This document shows, piece after piece, positions 49,299-58,183 of a stretch of 64,000 nt of DNA; positions within the stretch are counted from its first letter, which is position 1, and the number at the start of each line of letters is the position of its first letter. This stretch comes from Bradyrhizobium embrapense (GTDB lineage Bacteria; Pseudomonadota; Alphaproteobacteria; Rhizobiales; Xanthobacteraceae). The notes under the pieces were generated by a model that was not told the origin of the DNA, searched no databases, and was given only the letters and a program-made list of their open reading frames with translations. The position numbers and the translations under genes were made by a program. The DNA lies in assembly GCF_001189235.2 (NCBI RefSeq), contig NZ_LFIP02000003.1, positions 744,001-808,000 on the forward strand, written 5' to 3'.

Positions 49299-51170
49299 AT
49301 GTGTGGCATAGCCGGAATCCTGCACCGCGACGGGCGGCCCGCTTCAATCACCACGTTGACGGCAATGACCGACATCGTTGCCCATCGCGGGCCGGACGGC
49401 GAGGGCCATTACTGCAACGGTCCCGTTGGGCTCGGTCATCGCCGGCTGTCGATCATCGATCTGACCGACGCATCGCGGCAGCCGATGGAGACGCGCGACG
49501 GCCGGTTTGTGCTGACCTACAATGGTGAGATCTATAACTTCAAGGAATTGAAGGTCGAGCTTTCGGCCAAGGGCCATGTCTTCAACTCCTCGGGCGACAG
49601 CGAGGTATTGCTGCATGCCTTCGCTGAGTGGGGCATCGATGCACTTCTCAAGTTCAACGGCATGTTCGCCTTTGCGATCTGGGACAATCGCGAGCGGAAG
49701 CTCACGCTGGCCCGGGATCGCTTCGGCGTGAAGCCGCTCTACTACGCCGAGCTTGGGCAGACCTTCGTCTTCGCCTCCGAGCACAAGGCTTTTCGGGCGT
49801 GTTCGGAGTACAAGCCGCGCGTCGACATCGCCGGGCTGTCGGAGTATCTCAGCTTTCAAAACTTCTTCGCCGAGCGGACGCTGTTTGCCGGTGTGAAGTT
49901 GTTGCCGGCGGGCTGCTATCTGCAAATTTCGCAGGACAGCAGGGCGGTCGAGCCGGTGCAGTACTGGGATTTTCATTTCGAGGAGCCCGAATACGCCGTC
50001 GACGAGAACGAGGCGACCGACGAGCTCGATCGCCTGTTCAGGCAGGCGGTCAACCGGCAGCTCGTGAGCGACGTCGAGGTCGGCTGCTATCTTTCCGGCG
50101 GCATGGATTCCGGCTCCATTACCGCGCTTGCATCGAGCCAACTGCCGTTCATGCGGACGTTTACGGTCGGCTTCGATCTCAATTCGGCCTCGGGCGTCGA
50201 GCTTGGATACGACGAGCGGACGAAGGCCGAGCATATGTCGTACCTGTTCAAGACCGAGCACTACGAGATGGTCTTGAAGGCCGGCGACATGGAGCGTGCA
50301 CTGCCCCGGCTTGCATGGCATCTGGAAGAGCCGCGGGTCGGCCAGTCCTACCCCAATTTCTACGCGGCGAAACTCGCATCGAAATTCGGCAAGGTGGTCC
50401 TGACCGGGACCGGGGGAGACGAACTTTTCGCCGGATACCCCTGGCGTTACTACCGCGCCGTCGTGAACGATGACTTCGATCACTACATCGAGAAGTACTT
50501 CGGTTTCTGGCAGCGCATGGTTCCGAGCGGCACGATGCCGAGCCTGCTGGGGCCGGTATGGGATGAAGCCAGGCAGACCTCGCCGATCGATATCTTCAGG
50601 GGCGTGTTCAAGGAGCACGCCTCGGAGCTGCGGCGGCCCGAGGACTACGTCAATCACTCGCTCTACTTCGAGGCCAAGACGTTCCTGAACGGCCTGCTTG
50701 TCGTCGAGGACAAGCTGGCGATGGCGCATGGGCTCGAGAGCCGAGTGCCGTTTCTCGACAATGATCTTGTCGATTTCGCCATGAAGCTGCCCGCCAAGAT
50801 GAAGCTCGGCAATCTGACCGAGGTGGTCAGCCTCAATGAAAACGAGCCCGGCGGTAAGGCGCAGCGGTATTACGAGCGCACCAAGGACGGCAAGCTGATC
50901 TTGCGGAAGATGATGAGCCGGCATATTCCCGACGAAGTCGCGGAGCGCGAGAAGCAGGGCTTCTCCGCGCCGGACGCCAGCTGGTTCAAGGGCGAGAGCA
51001 TCGAGTACGTCAAGCGGAGGCTCTTCAGCAACACAGCCCGCATCTACGACCTGGTCGACCGAAAGACCGTTCGCTCGCTAGTCGACGAACATCTGGAGGG
51101 GCGGCAAAACCGGCGGCTGCTGATCTGGTCCTTGCTCAATCTCGAGCAGATCATGGAAAGCAGCTTTTAA
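49299..51170 (+). CDS. asnB: Asparagine synthetase B-like amidotransferase (copy 3)
   Basis: This 623-aa glutamine-dependent amidotransferase starts MCGIAGILHRDGR with Cys2 nucleophile. HRGPDGEGHY and TYNGEIYNFKELK belong to the glutaminase. CYLSGGMDSGSITALA is the synthetase P-loop, and GTGGDELFAGYPWRYYRA is a further family block. It resembles the WbpS-type amidotransferases that convert uronic acids to uronamides in O-antigen biosynthesis. It lies between an epimerase and the ABC exporter genes. Unlike copy 1 it keeps the HRGPDG motif. Confidence 0.9.
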   Translation: MCGIAGILHRDGRPASITTLTAMTDIVAHRGPDGEGHYCNGPVGLGHRRLSIIDLTDASRQPMETRDGRFVLTYNGEIYNFKELKVELSAKGHVFNSSGDSEVLLHAFAEWGIDALLKFNGMFAFAIWDNRERKLTLARDRFGVKPLYYAELGQTFVFASEHKAFRACSEYKPRVDIAGLSEYLSFQNFFAERTLFAGVKLLPAGCYLQISQDSRAVEPVQYWDFHFEEPEYAVDENEATDELDRLFRQAVNRQLVSDVEVGCYLSGGMDSGSITALASSQLPFMRTFTVGFDLNSASGVELGYDERTKAEHMSYLFKTEHYEMVLKAGDMERALPRLAWHLEEPRVGQSYPNFYAAKLASKFGKVVLTGTGGDELFAGYPWRYYRAVVNDDFDHYIEKYFGFWQRMVPSGTMPSLLGPVWDEARQTSPIDIFRGVFKEHASELRRPEDYVNHSLYFEAKTFLNGLLVVEDKLAMAHGLESRVPFLDNDLVDFAMKLPAKMKLGNLTEVVSLNENEPGGKAQRYYERTKDGKLILRKMMSRHIPDEVAEREKQGFSAPDASWFKGESIEYVKRRLFSNTARIYDLVDRKTVRSLVDEHLEGRQNRRLLIWSLLNLEQIMESSF

Positions 51171-51196
51171 GCACGCACAATGGGAGCGCGCTGAAG

Positions 51197-52060
51197 ATGA
51201 ATAGTCTCTTTCCGACGGCAAGATGGGTGCGGGTCGGCCTGTCACCATACCGCAACTCCCAGGCCCTGTGGATCACGATCAATCAGATCCGACGCTATCG
51301 CGAGCTGTTGCGCGAGATGGTCGATCGTGACCTGAGCGCTGCGCATGCCCGGCACGGATTTGGCGCCTTGTGGGTCTTCATCCACCCGCTGGTTGTCGTT
51401 GGAACATACCTGCTCATATTTGGCTTCGTGCTCGGCAGCAAGCTGTCGATCACCGCGGATTTTCCGGGAGACTACTCTGCCTACATCCTCGCAAGCCTGG
51501 TGCCGTGGCTGATGTTGCAGGCTGCGCTGGTGCGTGGGCCCGGAGCGCTGATCGGCAGCGCGAATCTCGTCAAGCAGGTCGTGTTTCCGATCGAGCTGCT
51601 TCCGATCGCGGCAACCATTGCCGCGACGATCCCCCATCTGCCGGCCCTCGGGCTCGTCATTCTCTACAAGGCCTATGTGGGGGGCCTCAGCTGGATGCTG
51701 CTGCTGCTGCCGGTCGTATTTGCCATCCACGCAATTCTGGCGATCGGATTGAGCTTCGCGCTGTCCGCAATCACTCCGTTCTTCCGCGATCTGCGCGAGA
51801 TCGTTACGGTCTTCACCTCGATTGCGATGTATCTGATGCCGACGGTGTACCTTCCCGACTGGATGCCGCGTGCCCTTCGTCCATTGATCTATTCGAATCC
51901 GTTCAGTTACGTCGTCTGGGTCTACCAGGACGTTCTCTTCTTCGGTTCGTTCAGACATCCGTATGCCTGGGCGGTGACCATCGTGTTCGCACTGCTGAGT
52001 CTGGGGCTCGGATATCGCATGTTTGAAAAGCTGAAACCGTACTATGGCAATGCTCTCTGA
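51197..52060 (+). CDS. wzm: Polysaccharide ABC-2 exporter permease (Wzm-like)
   Basis: This 287-aa membrane protein has six helices. It is of the polysaccharide/teichoic-acid export type: an N-terminal amphipathic stretch with LLREMVDRDLSAAHARHGFG, LGALW-type ALWVFIHPLVVVGTYLLIFG, then AITPFFRDLREIVTVFTSIA, MYLMPTVYLPDWMP and IYSNPFSYVVWVYQDVLFFG. These are signatures of Wzm and TagG. Its end overlaps the ATPase start by 17 bases, so the two subunits are made together. It would export a lipid-linked glycan completed in the cytoplasm. Confidence 0.9.
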   Translation: MNSLFPTARWVRVGLSPYRNSQALWITINQIRRYRELLREMVDRDLSAAHARHGFGALWVFIHPLVVVGTYLLIFGFVLGSKLSITADFPGDYSAYILASLVPWLMLQAALVRGPGALIGSANLVKQVVFPIELLPIAATIAATIPHLPALGLVILYKAYVGGLSWMLLLLPVVFAIHAILAIGLSFALSAITPFFRDLREIVTVFTSIAMYLMPTVYLPDWMPRALRPLIYSNPFSYVVWVYQDVLFFGSFRHPYAWAVTIVFALLSLGLGYRMFEKLKPYYGNAL

Positions 52061-53366
52061 CAATCTGGACGCCGGCGAACTGATTCCGCTTGCCGGGTCA
52101 TTGGAGCCGCAGTGCGCCATTCGGGTCACCGACCTGGGTAAGGCCTATCGGCTCTATACGCAGCCGCTGGATTTCCTGAAGGAGATCATCACCGGAAAGC
52201 CCCGGCACCATGAACACTGGGCGATCCAGAACGTTTCGTTTGAAGTGTTGCGCGGTCGCGTGGTCGGCATCATCGGGCCGAACGGCGCGGGAAAGAGCAC
52301 CCTCCTGAAGATTATTGCCGGACTGCTGGATGCCTCGACCGGACGGGTCGAAGTGGCGGGGCGGTTGTCCGCGATCTTGGAATTGGGGACCGGCTTTCAT
52401 CCGGATGTGTCGGGTCGCGACAATATCGTCCTCGGCGGCATGTGCCTGGGTATGACGCGAGCCGAAATCGAGGCGAAGGTTCCCTGGATCATCGATTTCA
52501 GCGAGCTTGCCGATGTGATCGATCAACCGTTCCGGACCTACTCGAGCGGCATGCAGGCGCGGCTCACATTTGCGACAGCGATCAGCGTCGATCCCGAGAT
52601 ATTCATCGTCGATGAGGCGCTCGCGGCGGGTGATACTGCCTTTGTCAACAAGTGCATGAAGCGGGTTCGTCAGATCTGCGAAAGCGGCGCCACGGTGCTG
52701 TTCGTCTCGCACTCGAGCGGGTTGATCAGTGAACTGTGTGACGAGGCGATCTGGATCGACAAGGGGCGGGTGCTGATGCACGGAAATGCCCAGCGCGTCA
52801 GCAAGGCGTATGAGCAGAGTGTCTGGGATATCGAGGAGGCGCGCAATCTCAAGGAAACCAAGAAGCTGAGCCAGGCGATTGAAAGCACGGCTGAAACCGG
52901 GAAATACGAACTTGGCGGCGGCACCCTGCAGATCACGTCCGCCGAGGTGATCGACGTCGAGGGCAAGCCGCTCGGCGTTGTCAAGAATGGGGAACCGCTT
53001 CGGATACGAATTTTGTGGTCGGGAACAACGGAGCACAAGCAAATCTATGCCAGCTTGCGGATAGACAGTGGCCGTATGCAAGCTGTCGCGGGAATCGAAG
53101 GGTATGACGGCGGCATGTTTCTAGACGCAGACGGCTATCTACCGGAGCGCGGGAGTATCGTCTACGAGATACCAGAACTCGCTCTTGGGGAGGGCCAGTA
53201 TTTTGTTTCCGTGAGCCTGTGTCGTCACATGCTGCCGAAGGGGGCAGAGGCCATTCTACATTATGTCGAAAAGGCCGCTCAGTTCTCGGTTTCGCGGAAT
53301 TCCCTGTGGCACTTTAACTACATCTACGATCCGAAATTCACGTGCCGGATAGAGAGTGACCTATGA
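52044..53366 (+). CDS. wzt: Polysaccharide ABC exporter ATPase with C-terminal glycan-binding domain (Wzt-like)
   Basis: This 440-aa ATPase has Walker A at residues 78-86 (GPNGAGKST), the signature YSSGMQARLTFA and Walker B IFIVDEAL. The RfbB/Wzt-type ELGTGFHPDVSGRDNI follows Walker A. From about residue 285 it has an extra beta-rich domain (GTLQITSAEVIDVEGKPLGV, then NGEPLRIRILWSG). In E. coli O8/O9a and Klebsiella Wzt this domain recognises the capped non-reducing end of the glycan. A methyltransferase gene overlaps its stop (ATGA), which fits export of a methyl-capped chain. Confidence 0.9.
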   Translation: MAMLSDNLDAGELIPLAGSLEPQCAIRVTDLGKAYRLYTQPLDFLKEIITGKPRHHEHWAIQNVSFEVLRGRVVGIIGPNGAGKSTLLKIIAGLLDASTGRVEVAGRLSAILELGTGFHPDVSGRDNIVLGGMCLGMTRAEIEAKVPWIIDFSELADVIDQPFRTYSSGMQARLTFATAISVDPEIFIVDEALAAGDTAFVNKCMKRVRQICESGATVLFVSHSSGLISELCDEAIWIDKGRVLMHGNAQRVSKAYEQSVWDIEEARNLKETKKLSQAIESTAETGKYELGGGTLQITSAEVIDVEGKPLGVVKNGEPLRIRILWSGTTEHKQIYASLRIDSGRMQAVAGIEGYDGGMFLDADGYLPERGSIVYEIPELALGEGQYFVSVSLCRHMLPKGAEAILHYVEKAAQFSVSRNSLWHFNYIYDPKFTCRIESDL

Positions 53367-54202
53367 CCGAAGATCGTTGGCGAGAGAGATTGGAAGCGTT
53401 CTTCGAACTCAGGGCGAGTTCGATCGATGAGAAGCCGACCCTCGACGATCTTTGCTATATAGCCGGCCGCAACCCGCGGCTGTGGGCCGACGGCAGGCTC
53501 CTCGACGATCTCAGACACGATATGCTCGGTCTGATGAACGTGGACGGGGGGGCGTCGGTTCTTGAAGTCGGCTGCGCGGCCGGGTTTCTGGCGAAGGTGG
53601 TGGCCCCCAGCGTCAACGAATACGTAGGAGTTGATCTCGCTGAGGCGCCACTTGCCGTTGCAAGGCGCCTCGAGCTGAAGAATGCGAGCTTCGAGAGGGC
53701 GAGCGGCGAACGTCTCCATTTCTCCGATCGGCGGTTCGACGCGGCCTTTTGCTATGATGTTTTCTCGAATTTTCCGTCATTTGCAGCGGGAGAGCCAATC
53801 ATTGCGGAAATGCTCCGGGTGGTGAAGCCGCAAGGCCGGGTTCTGATCGGATCGATTCCAGACCGTGAAAGAGCGGAAGAACTGCAGGTCGTCGCTAGGA
53901 ATCTCACGACGAAGTTCGAGCAGGAATTTGGACCCGAAGCGGAACGGGCGCCGTTGGGAACGATTCGGAAGTACGAACAAAGGTCGGGCCGCGCAGCGAA
54001 GATCGCCAACCTGCTGGGATTGAGCAAGTTGTCGGCCCCGATTCCGATCGAGATCAAGCCCGAGATCGTCTCCTACTATTTCGACCGCAAGGATTTTATC
54101 GCGCTGGGGCGTCGCCTCGGCGTCGAGACGAGAATTGTCGATATCCATCCGCTGAATCCCTATTTCGGCACACGTTTCAACGCAGTGTTTGAATCGCGAT
54201 GA
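53363..54202 (+). CDS. SAM-dependent methyltransferase, candidate chain-capping enzyme
   Basis: This 279-aa class I methyltransferase has motif I VLEVGCAAGFLAKVV, motif II YVGVDLAEAPLAVARRLE, and motif IV region FDAAFCYDVFSNFPSF with RVVKPQGRVLIGSIPD after it. It overlaps wzt by ATGA and is followed by another ATGA overlap. In ABC-exported O-polysaccharides a methyltransferase (WbdD) ends chain growth and creates the mark read by Wzt. The order here suggests the same, though WbdD itself is a larger, kinase-fused protein. Confidence 0.83.
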   Translation: MTEDRWRERLEAFFELRASSIDEKPTLDDLCYIAGRNPRLWADGRLLDDLRHDMLGLMNVDGGASVLEVGCAAGFLAKVVAPSVNEYVGVDLAEAPLAVARRLELKNASFERASGERLHFSDRRFDAAFCYDVFSNFPSFAAGEPIIAEMLRVVKPQGRVLIGSIPDRERAEELQVVARNLTTKFEQEFGPEAERAPLGTIRKYEQRSGRAAKIANLLGLSKLSAPIPIEIKPEIVSYYFDRKDFIALGRRLGVETRIVDIHPLNPYFGTRFNAVFESR

Positions 54203-56718
54203 GGGTCGTCAGGTTTCGCGAACTCGATCGTTGTGACTGGGATCGTTTGGCGCTGCAATCGCCCCAGGCCTGGCTCACACATCGATCCGCCTGGATCGAG
54301 ATCGAGGAGCGCTTCTTTGTGTCCGCGAACCTGTCATTCGCCCTCGAAGAGAACTCGCAGCTCGTCGGCATCCAGCCCTTGTTTATCAATGAGCGCGCCG
54401 GAATGGCATTTGGCGAGCGCTTGTTGCACTCGGGGATTCATCGCCATACCGGGCTTGCGCTCGATCTCGATGTCGACGCGGGCGTCGCGAAGGCCGCACG
54501 TCAGGCTGCGATGCAGGAGATAATTGCGATCGGCGACTTATATGACGTCGATCGCATTCAGTTGAACTACCACAATCTCGCGCCGGCAAATCGCCATTCC
54601 GGGAGAGAAGCCGTTCCGTTCTGGGTCAGCGAGTTTGGTTTCCAACTCGGTGTTGCGTTTGGGCCGTCGGGAATGTTGCCTTGTCCCGGTTCTTCGACCC
54701 TGAACGCCGATCAGTTGGTCGATCTCGCCCCAACCGTTGAAGAGTTGTTCGCGCGATTGGACAACACCTGCCGCACTGCGGTCCGGAAAGCGGAGAAATC
54801 AAATCTGCAATTCGAGATATCGAGCGATGCCTCATGTCTCGAAGCCTACATGGATATTGCGCACGCATCGGCCACAAGAACCGGCGAAGCTCTACCCCCA
54901 CTCGAGTACTACAGAGATATCTTCAAGTCGTTTGCTGCTGACGGTGGTGTTCACGTTGCTTTTGTCAGGCACGATGCGAAGCCAATTGCGGGCCTGATCT
55001 TGTTGGCCGACAAGAAGGCAGTCAGTTTTCTCGCCGGTGTTTCCCTGCCCGACGCGATGAAGCTGAGGCCCAACAATTTTCTGCACTGGAATGCAATGAC
55101 GTGGGCCAAGCATTCGGGTTTCGAGGTGTACCGGTTTGGACCCTGGTTTCCGGAGGTGCCACGCGACTGGCCGATCTCCAAGGTCTCCCTTTTCAAGACC
55201 AAATTTGGATCGAGAAGCCTGCCAATCGTCCAGGGTAGCTTGTTCCGCCGGCCAGAACTCTACACGCCGAGCCATCCGAACCCGCTGAACGAGGTTGGAC
55301 GGCTGCCGTTGCGACCGACTGTTTCGGGACAAGCCGGAGCGTCGTTCATTGCGCAACATCTCCAAATGTTCGGGTTCGAGCGGGCCTCCTCCATGCAGGA
55401 TGGCGAGCCCCTGGTGCTTCTTCGCCCGGGCCACGCCGACGTGTCCTTGGCGGAGGGCGCTCTTGGACGAGGCGGTTGCGTGATCGCCGTTCTTCCTAGT
55501 GTGCAGTTTGGAAATGCGTTCGGTGTGGAAACGCAGCCAAAAACAAGCGCCTCACCTCAAATGTTCCACGCAGCGTTTGCAGGTTCAAAACCTTGGTCAC
55601 GACTGCGAACGTTGCATTCGTATATGCACTTCAAGCCCAAAGGTAATGTTACGACGATCGTGGCGAGCCAGCGCCAGGAGGCGATCTGGCTTCAGCGCCG
55701 GCCCGGGAATGGCGGTTCGATCATTTTCATTGGAACGGATCTCGCTTCCGACCTCGTCCGTTATCGGCAAGGCGATCCTGCGGCTGCGAGCAATCGACCG
55801 ACGAATGCCATGTGGGGCATTGCCGGCGAACGGCCGAACTACTTGTTTGAAGATCAGCTTTCGGGCGAAAATCTCGACGAGCGGCCAGCCGACTGGTGGT
55901 GCGAGGCGCTGGCCGATGCCGTGCACCGGTTGTGCGGCTTGGCGAGATCGCCAATGTTGCCGAATGGAGCGGCGGGCGCCATCGTTGTGACGGGGGACGA
56001 CGACCAGGCGGCACTTCATTGCTACGCGCAGCAGGCGGAAGCACTCGGCTCGCTGCCGGTCACGTATTTTCTTCATCCGCTTACCAAGCACGACAGCGAT
56101 ACGCTGAACCAGCTTAAGGCAGGTCGGCGCCTGGAGCTCGGTCTGCATCCGGACGCGCTCGATCAGCCGGACAAATACTCAGAACTATTTGCCGCACAGG
56201 TGGGCTGGTTCCGACAACTTACGGGCCACGATCCCCGTACGGTGCGAAACCACGGGTTCCTCAACGATGGTTACTGGGGGCACGCGTCGACCTGGATCGC
56301 CCATGGTACCGCTGGCAGTTCCAATTTGCCGGGGCTCGACGGCCGCGTTATCAACGGCTCGCTTTTGCCCGCGCGTTTGGTGCTCAACGGTGAGTTGACG
56401 GACCACTGGAGCGTCCTGACCGCCATTGGCGACGGAGTTGTGTTCGTACAGGGGGTGGACAGTGTTCAGTCGGCCAAATGTATCACGGACCTCGCGAAGC
56501 GCATCAAGGACAGCGGCGTTCCCGGCGTGATCGTCGTCAATCTCCATCCCGAGAATATTGAGAAGACGCGAAGCATGCACGAAGCGGTCCTTGATGTTGT
56601 GCGCGACGGCTTCGTGCCATTGACGATGAGTGAATGCTTTGAATGGTTCGAACGCCGACAACAGCCAGAGGTTCAACAGCAGAAACGACCGCTCTTTCAA
56701 TGGCGGAGAAGACATTGA
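54199..56718 (+). CDS. FemAB/GNAT-like acyltransferase fused to a polysaccharide-deacetylase-like domain
   Basis: This 839-aa protein appears to have two enzymatic parts. Residues 1-350 follow the FemAB/GNAT pattern of aminoacyl or acyl transfer (LDNTCRTAVRKAEKSNLQFE, HVAFVRHDAKPIAGLILLAD, KLRPNNFLHWNAMTWAKHSG, YRFGPW). A middle segment (390-590) is unassigned. Residues 594-820 look like a NodB/polysaccharide-deacetylase fold: VVTGDDDQAA with Asp600-602 in the place of the TFDD motif, LELGLHPDALDQP with a metal-ligand His, TVRNHGFLNDG, and VIVVNLHPENI near the C-terminus. Key motifs are not textbook, so activity is uncertain. It overlaps both neighbours, tying it to glycan export and acylation genes. 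Confidence 0.65.
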   Translation: MRVVRFRELDRCDWDRLALQSPQAWLTHRSAWIEIEERFFVSANLSFALEENSQLVGIQPLFINERAGMAFGERLLHSGIHRHTGLALDLDVDAGVAKAARQAAMQEIIAIGDLYDVDRIQLNYHNLAPANRHSGREAVPFWVSEFGFQLGVAFGPSGMLPCPGSSTLNADQLVDLAPTVEELFARLDNTCRTAVRKAEKSNLQFEISSDASCLEAYMDIAHASATRTGEALPPLEYYRDIFKSFAADGGVHVAFVRHDAKPIAGLILLADKKAVSFLAGVSLPDAMKLRPNNFLHWNAMTWAKHSGFEVYRFGPWFPEVPRDWPISKVSLFKTKFGSRSLPIVQGSLFRRPELYTPSHPNPLNEVGRLPLRPTVSGQAGASFIAQHLQMFGFERASSMQDGEPLVLLRPGHADVSLAEGALGRGGCVIAVLPSVQFGNAFGVETQPKTSASPQMFHAAFAGSKPWSRLRTLHSYMHFKPKGNVTTIVASQRQEAIWLQRRPGNGGSIIFIGTDLASDLVRYRQGDPAAASNRPTNAMWGIAGERPNYLFEDQLSGENLDERPADWWCEALADAVHRLCGLARSPMLPNGAAGAIVVTGDDDQAALHCYAQQAEALGSLPVTYFLHPLTKHDSDTLNQLKAGRRLELGLHPDALDQPDKYSELFAAQVGWFRQLTGHDPRTVRNHGFLNDGYWGHASTWIAHGTAGSSNLPGLDGRVINGSLLPARLVLNGELTDHWSVLTAIGDGVVFVQGVDSVQSAKCITDLAKRIKDSGVPGVIVVNLHPENIEKTRSMHEAVLDVVRDGFVPLTMSECFEWFERRQQPEVQQQKRPLFQWRRRH

Positions 56719-57389
56719 GTACAGTTCGTCGACGCTTGGTCGTGCTTGGGGGGCCCGGAGACGGGCTTGTTGTCGCAGAGGCCATTCACCAGGCTGCTGC
56801 TGCAGGGCAGCAGGTTGAGCTTGTCGGCTTCCTCAATGATGCGCTGCCATTAGGGACGACTTTGCAAAATGTCCCGGTCCTTGGACGTTTCGAAGACTGG
56901 CGGCAACTCGATTCCGGCCTGCTGTTCTGTCCGGCGGTTCAAAAGGTGAAGGATATGCCGGCCCGGGTGGGCAGGATCGAAAGCCTTGGAATTCCGGATG
57001 GGCGTTGGGGGACCATCATTCATCCGCGGGCTGTGGTGGCATCCGATGTTGAAGTCGGGGTCGGCGCCTTCGTGGCCTCCTGCGTCACGGTTCAACCCGG
57101 ATCCCGGATAGGGCGATTTGCCAGCCTTCGCGCCGGCGCGGTTCTCGGCCACCATAGCGTCGTCGATGATCACGCCTACGTCGGGCCAAATGCGACGATG
57201 TGTGGGCGAACCGTCGTGTCATACGGTGCGCATCTCGGCCCTGGGGCCGTCTTGCTCGATAATCGCACTCTCGGACCATTCTCTGTCGCAGGAATTTCGT
57301 CCGCGGTTACCAAGGACGTGCCGGAATACTGGGTGGTGTTCGGAAATCCGGCCGTCCGGGTCGGTACGATTCAAAAACGTAAGAGATAA
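56700..57389 (+). CDS. NeuD/PglD-family sugar O- or N-acyltransferase
   Basis: This 229-aa protein has an N-terminal PglD-type Rossmann domain (RRLVVLGGPGDGLVVAEAI) followed by a left-handed beta-helix with repeats from IHPRAVVASDVEVGVGAFVA to HLGPGAVLLDNRTLGPFSVA and the ending SSAVTKDVPEYWVVFGNPAV. NeuD, PglD and PerB acetylate UDP-4-amino-sugars or sialic acids. I start at the ATG at 56700, overlapping the previous gene by 19 bases; a TTG at 56714 is an alternative. The typical catalytic His position reads LGHHSVVDDH, which is intact. The acyl donor could be acetyl-CoA or the neighbouring ACP. Confidence 0.87.
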   Translation: MAEKTLSTVRRRLVVLGGPGDGLVVAEAIHQAAAAGQQVELVGFLNDALPLGTTLQNVPVLGRFEDWRQLDSGLLFCPAVQKVKDMPARVGRIESLGIPDGRWGTIIHPRAVVASDVEVGVGAFVASCVTVQPGSRIGRFASLRAGAVLGHHSVVDDHAYVGPNATMCGRTVVSYGAHLGPGAVLLDNRTLGPFSVAGISSAVTKDVPEYWVVFGNPAVRVGTIQKRKR

Positions 57390-57473
57390 GCAGTTACCTG
57401 ACCCGCGTCATGTTTGGATCAAGGATAGGAACATGATCGCTCTCGCCAACCATCTCGTATCGAGGGAGGATGT

Positions 57474-57716
57474 ATGACGGACGTTCGCGCCAAGATAGTT
57501 GAAATCATCAACGGAATAACGCGGCCTGCAAAGATCGGCAATTCCGACCCCGAGAAGTCGTTGCTTGCCGAGGGACTCCTGGACTCTCTCGATTTTGCCA
57601 GCGTGCTGATGGCGATTGAGGACGAGTTCGACCTCGTTCTGCAGGATGCCGACGTGGAGGACCTGAATTCGATCAACAAGCTGGTCCAATTCGTTTCGGT
57701 CCACGCGACGGCCTAG
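57474..57716 (+). CDS. Acyl carrier protein
   Basis: This 80-aa phosphopantetheine carrier has the attachment site Ser38 in GLLDSLDFASVLM, in the usual DSL context. It is acidic throughout (IEDEFDLVLQDADVEDLNSI), as expected of an ACP. GAGGGAGGATGT precedes the ATG. It is followed by a dehydratase, an AMP-ligase and a reductase, so it likely carries the acyl group made by this cassette and is not the housekeeping AcpP, which would neighbour fab genes. Confidence 0.9.
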   Translation: MTDVRAKIVEIINGITRPAKIGNSDPEKSLLAEGLLDSLDFASVLMAIEDEFDLVLQDADVEDLNSINKLVQFVSVHATA

Positions 57717-57727
57717 GTAGGTTGGCT

Positions 57728-58183
57728 GTGCCGCGATCGCCACAACTTGTTCTCGTCACCGACGAAACTGCAGGCAGAGCCCTGACGATCGACGACATCG
57801 TGGTTGGCGATGCAGTCGAGCAGCAGTTTGCATTCAATCGTCCAGCGCGCGATGCCTTTGCGATCGTTGCAAACGATCGCGCGCCTGTTCATGACGACGA
57901 ACGGTTTGCTCACAGCAAGGGATTCGGCGGTCCTATCATTCAGGGGTTCTGCGTTGCCTCGCGGTTCTCTCGGCTGATCGGAATGTATCTGCCGGGCGAG
58001 CACGCAATTCTGCAAGGCGTCAATATCACTTTCCGGCAACCTACTTATGAAGGGCAAGCTGTCCGTTTCCGCGTGTGCGTAACGCGAGTGCTTCGGCCCA
58101 TGCGGGTCATCAAGCTGAGTCTTCTGACGACATCGGATAGCGGCGACCATCTGGAAGGCGAGGCGCAATGTCTGATACGGTAG
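57728..58183 (+). CDS. MaoC-like acyl dehydratase/hydratase (hot-dog fold)
   Basis: This 151-aa protein has the MaoC/hydratase-2 motif: NDRAPVHDDERFAHSKGF, with the Asp and His pair, followed by GGPIIQGFCVASRFSRL. It should add or remove water at a 3-hydroxyacyl/2-enoyl thioester on ACP or CoA. I use the GTG at 57728 after TAGGTAGG; a TTG six bases upstream is possible. Its end overlaps the AMP-ligase start by 16 bases. It may work with the ACP, ligase and reductase. Confidence 0.85.
   Translation: MPRSPQLVLVTDETAGRALTIDDIVVGDAVEQQFAFNRPARDAFAIVANDRAPVHDDERFAHSKGFGGPIIQGFCVASRFSRLIGMYLPGEHAILQGVNITFRQPTYEGQAVRFRVCVTRVLRPMRVIKLSLLTTSDSGDHLEGEAQCLIR

Noticed and set aside
54199..56718. Calling the C-terminal domain a chitooligosaccharide deacetylase (NodB)
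   Set aside because: The canonical TFDDG motif is altered and no other nod genes are present, so only a deacetylase-like fold is supported.
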